DNA of 64,000 nucleotides from JAUWVG01 sp964633715 (lineage in GTDB: Bacteria; Acidobacteriota; Aminicenantia; Aminicenantales; Aminicenantaceae): positions 1 to 64,000 of the forward strand of contig CAZWHQ010000012.1 of assembly GCA_964633715.1 (NCBI GenBank), given 5' to 3'. Each line of letters starts with the position of its first letter. Position 1 is the stretch's first letter. A program made the translations under genes and the position numbers. This document shows, in pieces, positions 1 to 8,775 of this stretch. The notes under the pieces were generated by a model. The model did not search any database and was not told where the DNA came from. It was given only the letters and a program-made list of their open reading frames with translations.

Positions 1-58
1 GAAAACTTCGAAAACTTTTTTCATAAAAATTCCACTTGAAAAAGTTTTCGAAGTTTTC
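1..58. repeat. Perfect 20-bp inverted repeat (stem-loop)
   Basis: Bases 1-20 and 39-58 are perfect reverse complements, separated by an 18-base loop. The arm itself repeats the motif TTCGAAAAC. A T-run closes the left arm, so it could end transcription arriving from outside the window, or be a copy of an interspersed palindrome. It lies about 100 bases upstream of the hexosaminidase start. The function is inferred; only the symmetry is seen. Confidence 0.6.
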
Positions 59-157
59 GAAGCCAGGCCCCAAATTGAGTTGTCAAATTGACCTGCAACT
101 TCTCCTATGGTATAAGCCCAGTAAAAGAGAATTTTTGTCTATGGAGGCTTCAGGCGC

Positions 158-2563
158 ATGAAAAATTTCACTCAAAGCAGTTTTTCCACTTGGAATTTAT
201 TACTCATTTTCTCTCTCGGATTGATTACAATTTTTTTTGGATACACGTGCACTCCTCGACTCTCTCCTGAACATGTCGAGATAACATCTCAGATTCCTGT
301 CATTCCCGCACCTGCAATCGTCCATAAAAAACCTGGCAGATTCAGAATTACTCCCAGTCTCCGGATTCTTTCAGGTTCAAATAATAGCAGCGTCCGTAGA
401 ACAGTAAACTCTTTTGCTGAAAAACTGCGGAAAATCGAAGGATGGGACGTTCCCATATTGACTGATTCTCAGATAGAAATTCGAGATAATATTTTTGTGA
501 TTCAACTTAAGTCCGATAAATTACATCTTGGGAGCGAAGGGTATGAACTTGAAATCAATCCAACCTCGATGTTTTTACATGCCTATATGCCAAATGGCCT
601 TTTTTACGGTCTGCAGACTCTCCTCCAGCTTTTACCTCCCGAAATAGAAAGCGGACAGAATCTCTCAGGACTCAATCAAATGACACTGTCCTGTATGAAA
701 ATCACTGATATGCCCCGTTTTCCTTACAGAGGGATGCACCTGGATGTTGGCCGGCATTTTTTTCCTGTATCCTTCATCAAAAAGTATATCGACCTTCTCG
801 CACTCCATAAGTTTAATACTTTCCACTGGCATCTTACCGAAGATCAGGGATGGAGGATCGAGATCAAAAAGTATCCCAAACTGACTGAAATCAGCAGCAC
901 AAGAAAGGAAACACTCGTGGGCCACTACCGGGATTTGCCACATGAATTTGACGGCCAGCCCTATAGCGGATTCTATACACAGCAGGAGGTCAGGGAGATT
1001 GTCCAATACGCGCAGGACCGGTATATCACCATCATTCCAGAAATAGAGATGCCTGGGCATTCTGTGGCAGTACTGGCAGCTTATCCCGAACTTGCATGTA
1101 CAAACGGTCCTTTCGAAGTATCTACTCTCTGGGGCGTCAAAGAAGATGTGTACTGTGCTGGAAATGACAAGGTCTTTGAATTTTTGGAAAATGTGCTCTC
1201 AGAGGTTATAGACCTTTTCCCGGGTGAATATATCCATATCGGAGGAGACGAGTGCCCTAAAATTCGTTGGGAAAACTGTGAAAAATGCCAGGCTCGGATT
1301 CGAGAAGAAGGGCTTGCGGACGAAGATGAACTGCAGAGCTACTTCATCCGCAGAATCGAAAAATTTCTACTGGACAAGGGACGGAAGCTGATAGGCTGGG
1401 ATGAAATCCTCGAAGGAGGTTTGGCTCCGGAGGCAACGGTCATGTCTTGGAGAGGGTTGGATGGAGGAATTGAGGCCGCCAGACAGGGTCATGATGTGAT
1501 CATGACACCAACCGCTTATTGTTACTTCGACTACTACCAGGCCAATCCTGAAACTGAACCATTGGCTATTGGGGGATACACTCCACTCAAAAAAGTCTAT
1601 TCCTTCGAACCCGTCCCTCAGGAACTATCGGCAAATGAATCAAAACACATAAAAGGAGCTCAGGGAAATGTTTGGACAGAATACATAAAAACACCTGAAT
1701 ATGCCGAATATATGAGTGTACCGCGGATGACAGCTTTATCTGAAGTAGTCTGGTCTCCAAGAGAATCTAGAAATTGGGAAAATTTCAGAGCCAGGTTAGA
1801 CATTTTTTTTCAAAGACTCGATGTATTAGATGTCAACTACAGCTTAGGTTCATACAAAGTGGATATTCTCTCCCGCTTCGATCCAAAAATTCAAAAAACA
1901 AAGATCTTTCTTGAATCTGAACAGTTTGAAGCTCCCATTTTTTTCTCGACCGGTGAAAGCCACACATCTCCACAAATCCAACGATATAAACGCCCTTTTA
2001 CTTTTGATAGAACAATGACCGTACGCGCCGGGATTTACATCGACGGTAAACTCAAGGACGATATGGCCCAACACACTTTTCGCTATCATAAGGGAGTCAA
2101 CAAAACGATAAATCTTCTGAATCCGTTCAGCCAGAGATATCCCGCAGGCGGGAACCGCGCACTTATCGACGGAATAATTGGTTCTAAGAATCATAGGGAT
2201 GGCCATTGGCAGGGTTTTGAAGGGGGAGACATGGCGGTTGTTATCGATCTGCACAACCGGACCAAACTCAAACAAATTTCCCTTCGTTTTTTGCAAAATA
2301 CCAATGCCTGGATTTTTCTGCCGAGTGAAATTCAAATCTCCGTATCGAAGAATGGCGAAAATTTTGAACAACTCACTGTGATTAAAAATGATGTCTCTTT
2401 AAAAAAAAGCGGAGGATTCATCAAAGAATTTCTTTTCAATTTTTCAAATGAATCTTTTCAATATCTCCGTATTAATGCAAAAAACATCGGAATCAATCCA
2501 AACTGGCACCCCGATGCCAGAGAGAAATGCTGGATTTTTGCCGATGAAATCATCCTCCGTTAG
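158..2563 (+). CDS. Exported beta-N-acetylhexosaminidase, GH20
   Basis: This is a family 20 glycoside hydrolase that removes terminal N-acetylhexosamine residues from glycans. An N-terminal hydrophobic segment (about residues 12-32) exports or anchors it; the Cys after it does not sit in a clean lipobox. Residues about 50-185 form the GH20b-like N-domain and about 190-520 the catalytic barrel, with HWHLTEDQGWR and the HIGGDEC motif whose D364-E365 pair is the substrate-assisted catalytic pair of the family. The C-terminal 120 residues look like an F5/8 type C (galactose-binding-like) carbohydrate-binding domain. GGAGG lies ten bases before the chosen ATG. The gene stands alone and converges on the phosphatase gene, overlapping its stop. 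Substrate (chitobiose, N-glycan or glycosaminoglycan) cannot be read from the sequence. Confidence 0.93.
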   Translation: MKNFTQSSFSTWNLLLIFSLGLITIFFGYTCTPRLSPEHVEITSQIPVIPAPAIVHKKPGRFRITPSLRILSGSNNSSVRRTVNSFAEKLRKIEGWDVPILTDSQIEIRDNIFVIQLKSDKLHLGSEGYELEINPTSMFLHAYMPNGLFYGLQTLLQLLPPEIESGQNLSGLNQMTLSCMKITDMPRFPYRGMHLDVGRHFFPVSFIKKYIDLLALHKFNTFHWHLTEDQGWRIEIKKYPKLTEISSTRKETLVGHYRDLPHEFDGQPYSGFYTQQEVREIVQYAQDRYITIIPEIEMPGHSVAVLAAYPELACTNGPFEVSTLWGVKEDVYCAGNDKVFEFLENVLSEVIDLFPGEYIHIGGDECPKIRWENCEKCQARIREEGLADEDELQSYFIRRIEKFLLDKGRKLIGWDEILEGGLAPEATVMSWRGLDGGIEAARQGHDVIMTPTAYCYFDYYQANPETEPLAIGGYTPLKKVYSFEPVPQELSANESKHIKGAQGNVWTEYIKTPEYAEYMSVPRMTALSEVVWSPRESRNWENFRARLDIFFQRLDVLDVNYSLGSYKVDILSRFDPKIQKTKIFLESEQFEAPIFFSTGESHTSPQIQRYKRPFTFDRTMTVRAGIYIDGKLKDDMAQHTFRYHKGVNKTINLLNPFSQRYPAGGNRALIDGIIGSKNHRDGHWQGFEGGDMAVVIDLHNRTKLKQISLRFLQNTNAWIFLPSEIQISVSKNGENFEQLTVIKNDVSLKKSGGFIKEFLFNFSNESFQYLRINAKNIGINPNWHPDAREKCWIFADEIILR

Positions 2564-3036
2564 GAATTAGGGGAGGATAATGCCGAGGTGTCAAAAGTTA
2601 CTTGAATTTTATTCAAGAGCTTCTCAGCCGTTTTGAGATAATTTTGTAAACCTAAAGAAAAGGGATCTTCAATTTTCCACAGAATGAGGTTTTCTCTGGG
2701 TACAAGATGAATTTTAAATAGGATTTCATGGACAGCAGGGTCCATGGCCACAATATAATCCATCCGGTTCATATCCACATCCCTCACATGTTTAGGGAGG
2801 TGTGCAGAAATGTCGATCCCATACTCCTCTTTCATGACTTGAACCGCAAAGTCTGCAGCTCCCTCGAACAGCGGATTGACACCTGCACTCTCCACACGCA
2901 CATCTCTACCGAATATTTTTCTGGCAAGCCCTTCGGCCATGGGGCTGCGGGCATGATTCCCATAACAGACAAACAGTACTCTCTCCCCTCTCAAGAGTCG
3001 AACGGTTTTATTTTTTTTTATCTTTTTTTTGAGCAT
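2560..3036 (-). CDS. Low-molecular-weight protein-tyrosine-phosphatase family
   Basis: The 158-residue protein carries the LMW-PTP/arsenate-reductase P-loop as CYGNHARS (C24, R30, S31) and the general-acid Asp in EDPF (D124). The family dephosphorylates phosphotyrosine through a cysteinyl-phosphate intermediate in the cytoplasm. The usual second loop cysteine (CxGNxCRS) is Ala29 here, so redox protection through a loop disulfide is not possible. About 18 basic residues precede the domain. The start follows the amidase stop by 22 bases, suggesting co-transcription. The C-terminal tail is short and Ser-rich. An arsenate reductase role is possible but less likely without thioredoxin-coupling cysteines. 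Confidence 0.85.
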   Translation of the reverse strand: MLKKKIKKNKTVRLLRGERVLFVCYGNHARSPMAEGLARKIFGRDVRVESAGVNPLFEGAADFAVQVMKEEYGIDISAHLPKHVRDVDMNRMDYIVAMDPAVHEILFKIHLVPRENLILWKIEDPFSLGLQNYLKTAEKLLNKIQVTFDTSALSSPNS

Positions 3037-3058
3037 AGTCTTTCAGAATATTAAATCT

Positions 3059-4636
3059 TTATAATTCCTTGAATTTTTCAGGAGGCCGGCGGTGCTGAGT
3101 GAACTGTTCATAGGCAAACGCGATCCGAATGATATCGGGTTCTCCAAAAAGCTTTCCGACAATCTGTAATCCTGCAGGAAGGTGGGAATATGTGAAGCCC
3201 ATTGGAACGGTCAAGGCCGGCAGCCCGGTGTGTGGAGGAATCAACTGGCTGTTATCACCTGCGGGACTCTTCTGATCCCCTATTTTACGAGGGGGATTTC
3301 CCCAGGTTGGATAGACAATCGCATCGAGAGCATACGTCTCCATTGCATCCAAAACAGCTTTGCGGAAGGCAATGTTTTTCGGTTCCTGATAGAGGTCACT
3401 GCACATTGGAATGTCCTGAAGCGGAATTTTCAAAGCCCGTTGAATTCGTCTCTCTACGGAAGGTTCGTACAGCCCTGACTGGAAAATGTCCTCTAAAGTT
3501 TTATAAGGAGCCCCATTCCCAAGTGATTTAAGATAATTATTGACATCGTATTGAAACATATCGCACCAAAGACCTTTCGTGAGCTCCTTAAATTCAGGGA
3601 TGACAAAAGGATCAACAATATCTGCACCAAGGGATTCCATGTCTTGAATGGCTCTTTCAACCAATTCTATCACCTGTGAATCTGTTGTCGGGGTATCGAC
3701 AAATGTCCGGAAAACGCCGATACGGGCACCTTTAAGGCCATTCTTGTCTAAAAACTGTGTGTAATTGTCAGGGATTTTCCCTTCGCAATGCTGCGTGATT
3801 GGATCGGCCTCGTCAAAACCGGCTATAACCTCAAGAATCCTCACAGCATCCTCAACCGTACGTGCCATAGGTCCGCCGATATCATTTCGAAGATAAAGGG
3901 GGATGATCCCGTCCCGGCTGGTTAATCCCATCGTGGAACGGATGCCGACCAAGGCCGTATGAGCCGATGGGCCGCGGATAGAATTTCCAGTGTCCGTACC
4001 CAATCCCGCCACACCAAAACTTGCCGCAACTGCCGCTGCTGTACCTCCGCTCGAGCCTGCTGGAACACGGGTTAGATCATAGGGATTTCTCGTTGTCCCG
4101 GCAATAGAACTTACTGTTTCCATCGGGCTGAATGCCCACTCCGCCATATTCGACTTGGCCAGCACTATCGCTCCGGCCTCCCGGAGAACTCTAACTTGAT
4201 AGGCATCGTCTGGAGGAATTGAACCCTTAAGAGCCAATGACCCTCCCGTAGTCTGCAGATCTTTTGTATCATAGTTGTCTTTGACAATCAGAGGGATCCC
4301 ATGAAGCGGACGCAGTATTCCCGTTTTTCGAAATTCTTCATCGAGTTCTTTGGCTCGTTTCTTTGCATTAGGATTGACGATAACAATGGCATTCAATTGA
4401 GAGGATTGGTCATAAGTCTCTATCCGTTTTAAGTAGATATCGACCAGTTGTCGGCACGTGACCACTCTCGCCCGCATGGCGCTGTGAATCTCGGCAATGG
4501 TGGTTTCTACAACCGGGAAAAAGTTTTTTTCATTCCCTGTGTGTGGGTCCGAGGACTTGCGGCACGCCGGGAATACAAAAAGAAATAAAAAAAGTCCGAC
4601 ACAGAGAGCAGGAACAGGAGCTTTGCCCGTTTGCAT
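3059..4636 (-). CDS. Amidase signature family enzyme, exported lipoprotein
   Basis: This is an amidase-signature hydrolase (C-N bond cleavage by a Ser-cisSer-Lys triad). I see the Lys in the IVKDNYDT segment, the cis-Ser in the PAGSSGGTAAAVA stretch and the nucleophile Ser in DTGNSIRGPSA; the second Gly of the usual GGS is Asn here. The chosen ATG precedes a hydrophobic leader ending in VFPAC, a plausible but non-classical lipobox, so the enzyme probably acts outside the cytoplasm. A start 25 residues further upstream at 4711 is open but lacks a leader-like N-terminus. It is followed 22 bases later by the phosphatase. Substrate is unknown; exported members of this family may act on peptide amides or aryl amides. 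Confidence 0.87.
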   Translation of the reverse strand: MQTGKAPVPALCVGLFLFLFVFPACRKSSDPHTGNEKNFFPVVETTIAEIHSAMRARVVTCRQLVDIYLKRIETYDQSSQLNAIVIVNPNAKKRAKELDEEFRKTGILRPLHGIPLIVKDNYDTKDLQTTGGSLALKGSIPPDDAYQVRVLREAGAIVLAKSNMAEWAFSPMETVSSIAGTTRNPYDLTRVPAGSSGGTAAAVAASFGVAGLGTDTGNSIRGPSAHTALVGIRSTMGLTSRDGIIPLYLRNDIGGPMARTVEDAVRILEVIAGFDEADPITQHCEGKIPDNYTQFLDKNGLKGARIGVFRTFVDTPTTDSQVIELVERAIQDMESLGADIVDPFVIPEFKELTKGLWCDMFQYDVNNYLKSLGNGAPYKTLEDIFQSGLYEPSVERRIQRALKIPLQDIPMCSDLYQEPKNIAFRKAVLDAMETYALDAIVYPTWGNPPRKIGDQKSPAGDNSQLIPPHTGLPALTVPMGFTYSHLPAGLQIVGKLFGEPDIIRIAFAYEQFTQHRRPPEKFKEL

Positions 4637-4726
4637 TTTTTCTCTCTTTTGCTGTTTTTTTAAAAATTGGAGCATTCTATGATTTATATAGAAAAATGAG
4701 GGGATTGGCAAATCAGACTTTTATAT

Positions 4727-4916
4727 TTAAATCTGTTCTATCCAGTCAGAAGTTTTTTGAGTCATAAACTCATAAATTTCAGGCAGAGTTTTTCCCAAGG
4801 ATTGGAGTACTTTAAAAGTCTTTTGGAATATGAATGACCCCAGAGACGGTTTCATCTTTTGATATACGAATCGAGATTTTGTCTATTTTCTTTTCAGTTC
4901 TTTTTTTTTCTAAATT
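4727..4916 (-). pseudogene. Possible relic of a small unidentified coding sequence
   Basis: Between the ATPase and amidase genes the minus strand holds two short in-register stretches. One reads KIDKISIRISKDETVSG and on to IPKDF before a stop. The other reads FKVLQSLGKTLPEIYEFM and on to WIEQI before a stop. They are in neighbouring frames around 4810, next to a run of T. They read like one protein tail with a one-base frame break, but no start or family was recognised. Confidence 0.3.
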
Positions 4917-4960
4917 TCAAGACGAAAAACAGGTTATGTTCTTCATCAATCACATATCTT

Positions 4961-5713
4961 TCATTTCGTGTTTTTCGTGCTTTCGTGTTTTCCGTTTTTT
5001 CCGTGTTTTTCGTGTTCCGAAATGAGAAGAGTTTTTGGATCCAGTTTCAAATCGAGCTTCTTTGGAGAGGTCACATTATGATCCTTAACAAGAGTCAGCT
5101 GGACATGCTCCTTTACAAAGCGGAGAGTGATCAGAACATCAAGTTTTTCAAGACAGCCCTCAAGCAAACAAGGTACACCCGTTTCATTATAGAGGGGCTC
5201 CTCTCCTTTCAGGGACGCACTGAACCACACCTCGAGACCGAGCTTTTCTGCAAAGTTCTTGAATAAATTGAGGTCTTCGCTGCAGGAAAGTGAAAAATCA
5301 AATCCGTCCACAATGATGGCCTCGGCGGCAAAATTCCCATGTTCGATCATTGCTGAAAGACTTTTTAACACCTTCTCTGTATTGGCGCCATCCTGTTTAA
5401 AATTCATAATAACACGATTTTTTATGATGTTTTCATGAACATCGACGGCCGATTCCAGCCGGCGTTTTTTTGCGATTTCTCTAAAGATGTCTTCGTACCA
5501 ATTGATAATATAATCCACACGGGCCGAGTAAGAGACATGAATCACAGGTTTATTCTGGAACAGCTTGTCCGTAGCGATATGGACCAGGCAGGCTGTTTTT
5601 CCAATGCCCTTTCGAGAGGCAAGGATTCCAATATTGCCTTTTCCCAAACCTCCATGGAGCGATTTTTCGAGTATTCTAAGTGGGCTTCGCTTTATCAATT
5701 CGGATTTAACCAT
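4961..5713 (-). CDS. RecA/KaiC-like P-loop ATPase, function unknown
   Basis: The 250-residue protein has a Walker A loop (ASRKGIGKTA, K39-T40), a Walker B-like strand ending in AIIVDGFDF (D136) and a sensor-like strand before a basic C-terminal half. The fold matches RecA/RadA/KaiC-type NTPases, but there is no DNA-binding or protease module to define a job. It starts 16 bases after the EF-G stop, so the two are probably one transcript. Its last 16 or so residues are Lys/His/Asn-rich and are encoded by a degenerate repeat, so the natural C-terminus may once have been shorter. A partner or regulator of the translation factor is only a guess from position. Confidence 0.7.
   Translation of the reverse strand: MVKSELIKRSPLRILEKSLHGGLGKGNIGILASRKGIGKTACLVHIATDKLFQNKPVIHVSYSARVDYIINWYEDIFREIAKKRRLESAVDVHENIIKNRVIMNFKQDGANTEKVLKSLSAMIEHGNFAAEAIIVDGFDFSLSCSEDLNLFKNFAEKLGLEVWFSASLKGEEPLYNETGVPCLLEGCLEKLDVLITLRFVKEHVQLTLVKDHNVTSPKKLDLKLDPKTLLISEHEKHGKNGKHESTKNTK
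4964..5019. repeat. Degenerate tandem repeat of a TTTCGTG-like unit
   Basis: About six imperfect copies of a unit close to TTTTTCGTG run head to tail, with spacing of 7 to 11 bases. The array forms the 3' end of the ATPase gene and writes its Lys/His/Asn-rich tail. No second array of this kind was noticed in the window. Confidence 0.6.
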
Positions 5714-5729
5714 GGCTTTGTCTCCTCTC

Positions 5730-7811
5730 TCAATTAGATAAATTCTTTTCTCTATATAAAGTTTTTAATTCATCGGAAATATTTGCGGGGACTTTCCCAT
5801 ATTTAAGAAACTCCATCGTAAATTCCGCTTTTCCCTGTGTCAGTGAACGCAGGGTTGTGGAATAGCCGAACATCTCGCTCAGAGGAACCTCGGCATCAAC
5901 GCGGGCAAATATCCCGTCCTCTACGGAACTGATAATGATTCCACGTCTCTGATTGATTGTGGCAAAAACATTTCCCGCAAATTCTGAGGGGCCTTCCACT
6001 GAGACCTTCATAATCGGCTCAAGAATTTGAGGTTTGGCTTTCACATATGCCTGTTTAAAAGCTTCTCGGGCAGCAGTTTGGAATGCAAGATCGGATGAAT
6101 CGACAGGATGGGACTGTCCATCACTGAGAACAGCCTTGATCCCCGTGATAGGGAATCCGATGAGCTGTCCCTTTTTCATGGAGGACTTAAATCCCTTATC
6201 ACAGGATGGAATAAATTCCTTGGGGATATTTCCTCCTTTTATTTCGTTGACAAATTCATAATCACCTTCAGCTAGCGGCTCGATATAACCCTGAACCCGA
6301 CCGAACTGCCCGGCGCCACCAGTCTGTTTTTTATGTGTGTAATCAAATTCAACTCGCTGGCTTATGGCTTCACGATAGGCAACCTCAGGCTTTCCTGTAT
6401 CGAGATTTACACTATATTCTCTCTTCATACGTTCCACATACACATCCAGATGAAGTTCTCCCATTCCCTGAATTATGGTCTGATTGGACTCCGGATCAAC
6501 ATAAGTCCTAAATGTTGGATCCTCTTTTGTGAAACGATTCAGGGCACGTGCCATTTTATCGGAAGATTTCCCGTCCTCTGGATTGACGGCAAGCGAAATA
6601 ACAGGATCTGGAACATAGATGGACGTCATGGATAGATTTAATCCCGGTTTGACAAAAGTATCACCAGAAGCACATTCGATTCCAAACAGGGCTACAATAT
6701 CGCCGCTGTTGGCTTCACGGATATCTTTCATGCTGTCGGCATGCATCCGGATCAACCGCCCCACACGGAAAGTTGCTCTGGACCGGGGATTGTAAAGTTC
6801 GTCCCCTTTTTTGACCGAACCCTGATAAATCCGGATATAGGTCAACTGCCCATACGCTCCATCCTCAAGTTTAAAGGCAAGGGCAACGGTCCCTGCATCA
6901 GGATCAGATTCCAATTTAATTACTCTGTCTTCATGCTCAAGATTTGTGGCATAATTCTCCACTTCTACCGGATTGGGAAGATAGTGGACAGCCGCATCCA
7001 GCAGGAGCTGAATACCTTTGTTTTTATAGGCAGATCCCATAAAAACCGGGGTCATCTTCCTTGAAATCGTTCCCATCCTGACTCCATCGTGGATTTGCTC
7101 TTCAGTGGCTCTCTCTTCCAGAACAGCCTCCATAAGATCATCGGAAAACATGGACACGGCATCCAACATTTCATCCCGTTTTTCTTCCGCTTCAGTTTGT
7201 AATTCCGCGGGAATATCAGTTGTTCTGATTATTTCTCCATCTTCCCCATCAAAATAGACCGCCTTCATGGACACAAGATCGACAACTCCTTCAAACTTAT
7301 CCTCAAGACCGATTGGGATTTGCATGAGCACGGCATTGTGTCCAAGTTTCTCATCCAACTGATCTCTGACTTTATAGGGATTGCCGCCGACCCTGTCACA
7401 TTTGTTAACAAACGCAATCGTTGGGACTTTGTGCCGCTTCAGCTGTCTGTCAACCGTTATGGATTGGGATTGGACACCCCCCACTGAACAGAGAACCAGA
7501 ATTCCCCCATCCAACACACGCAGCGATCTCTCTACTTCAATAGTGAAGTCGACATGACCCGGCGTGTCAATGATATTAATGGAGTGGCCAAGCCATTCAA
7601 CCCGAGTCGCCGCTGAGGTGATTGTGATTCCACGTTCCTTCTCCAATTCCATAGAATCCATTGTTGCGCCCACGCCATCCTTGCCGCGCACTTCGTGCAT
7701 TTTGTGAATCTTTTTTGTATAGAAAAGGATCCGCTCGGTCAGTGTCGTTTTTCCAGAATCGATGTGAGCGCTGATTCCGATATTTCGCATTTTTGATATA
7801 TCTGTTTTCAT
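5730..7811 (-). CDS. fusA: Elongation factor G, spdEFG1/mitochondrial EFG1 type
   Basis: This GTPase drives tRNA-mRNA translocation on the ribosome. G1 is AHIDSGKTT (residues 15-23), G2 lies in ERGITITSAAT, G3 is DTPGHVD and G4 is NKCD (136-139). The 693 residues cover all five EF-G domains. The G1 loop has Ile-Asp-Ser where classical EF-G has Val-Asp-Ala. The switch region VRGKDGVGATMDSMELE matches mitochondrial EFG1 and bacterial spdEFG1. In organisms with spdEFG1 the family knowledge is that translocation and ribosome recycling are split between two EF-Gs, so a second EF-G (spdEFG2) should exist elsewhere in this genome. It is not in an str operon with S12, S7 and EF-Tu. A GAGGATGAG ribosome site overlaps the end of the preceding broken gene. 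Confidence 0.95.
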   Translation of the reverse strand: MKTDISKMRNIGISAHIDSGKTTLTERILFYTKKIHKMHEVRGKDGVGATMDSMELEKERGITITSAATRVEWLGHSINIIDTPGHVDFTIEVERSLRVLDGGILVLCSVGGVQSQSITVDRQLKRHKVPTIAFVNKCDRVGGNPYKVRDQLDEKLGHNAVLMQIPIGLEDKFEGVVDLVSMKAVYFDGEDGEIIRTTDIPAELQTEAEEKRDEMLDAVSMFSDDLMEAVLEERATEEQIHDGVRMGTISRKMTPVFMGSAYKNKGIQLLLDAAVHYLPNPVEVENYATNLEHEDRVIKLESDPDAGTVALAFKLEDGAYGQLTYIRIYQGSVKKGDELYNPRSRATFRVGRLIRMHADSMKDIREANSGDIVALFGIECASGDTFVKPGLNLSMTSIYVPDPVISLAVNPEDGKSSDKMARALNRFTKEDPTFRTYVDPESNQTIIQGMGELHLDVYVERMKREYSVNLDTGKPEVAYREAISQRVEFDYTHKKQTGGAGQFGRVQGYIEPLAEGDYEFVNEIKGGNIPKEFIPSCDKGFKSSMKKGQLIGFPITGIKAVLSDGQSHPVDSSDLAFQTAAREAFKQAYVKAKPQILEPIMKVSVEGPSEFAGNVFATINQRRGIIISSVEDGIFARVDAEVPLSEMFGYSTTLRSLTQGKAEFTMEFLKYGKVPANISDELKTLYREKNLSN

Positions 7812-7823
7812 AGAAACTCATCC

Positions 7824-8672
7824 TCACGCTGTAAATAACCAGGGAATGTTGCTGACTCCCTCTTTAAAAAAACATCTGTTGGCCATATAATAATTTTCGA
7901 GCAGTGCCAAAGAGCGGACAAGGTCAATGATTTGTGGGGAATTGACCATACCCAAAACTTCTCTATCAGAAATATTTAGCTCAGCTATCTTTGCTTCATA
8001 GGCCGTCCAGGCTTTGCTGTAGTTGAGACGTTTTTCTGAGTCCTCTTCTTGAATCAAATTGAGCAGGTTTTCCGGAGAGAGGGGCTGGCCAAAAACCTCT
8101 TTCAACCTGGCATAGACTTCAGGAAAAAAATTGTTCACTCCGCTGGAATAATAGTGATCGAGTTCTTCTTGAGTGGCGGTAAAAATTCCCCGTATCACAA
8201 TTCCACTGACATTTTCAGGATAGGTCTCGGCATAGGCTAAGGCAAGTGTGGATCCCCAGGATCCTCCAAAAAGGATAATTTGTTTACACTCCATGTGCTT
8301 GCGCAGTGTTTCAATATCTTCGACAAGATCCCAGGTTGTGTTTTCCCGAAGCTCGAGAAAAGGCTTTGACAGCCCGGTCCCCCTCTGATCATGGAGAATG
8401 ATATGAAAAGCCTCTGGATTAAAAAACCGGCGGTAATAGGGAGAGATACGCGCCCCCGGTCCCCCGTGCAGGACAAAAACAGGGATCCCTTCAGGATTCC
8501 CACAGGCCTCATAATAAATTTCATGTAGATCTGAAACTTGCAGAGTATCGGTGAGATAGGGCTTTATGTTTGGCCAGAGCGCTGTTGTTTCCTCTGACAC
8601 AGACTCAGAGCAGCCCGTCAAAATTAAGGGAATGGAAATTAAAACAAAAAACACGTGCAGATGTTTTTTCAT
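7824..8672 (-). pseudogene. C-terminally truncated prolyl aminopeptidase-like lipoprotein (S33)
   Basis: The start at 8672 is preceded by GGAG and opens a leader with a good lipobox (LILTGC). The rest matches proline iminopeptidases: HGGPG oxyanion region, DQRGTG and the nucleophile elbow GGSWGS. The frame stops after NIPWLFTA, just where the family normally continues for some 60 residues that carry the catalytic Asp and His. The EF-G start is 13 bases downstream, so a deletion fused the gene end to the EF-G leader. Without Asp and His it should be inactive. It may still be transcribed and supply the promoter for EF-G and the ATPase. Confidence 0.8.
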
Positions 8673-8775
8673 TCTTTTTCTCCTGGAAAAACCGACAATC
8701 CCATTTTTATCCTTTTTGCTGTATAATGGCAAATTAAATCATATGATTTATCCAAATCACAAAGGGAGTCTCTCA

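Noticed and set aside
8566..8775. Longer start of the M28-M19 protein
   Set aside because: The extension is not leader-like and overlaps the opposing lipoprotein start; the ATG at 8776 has a ribosome site and signal peptide.
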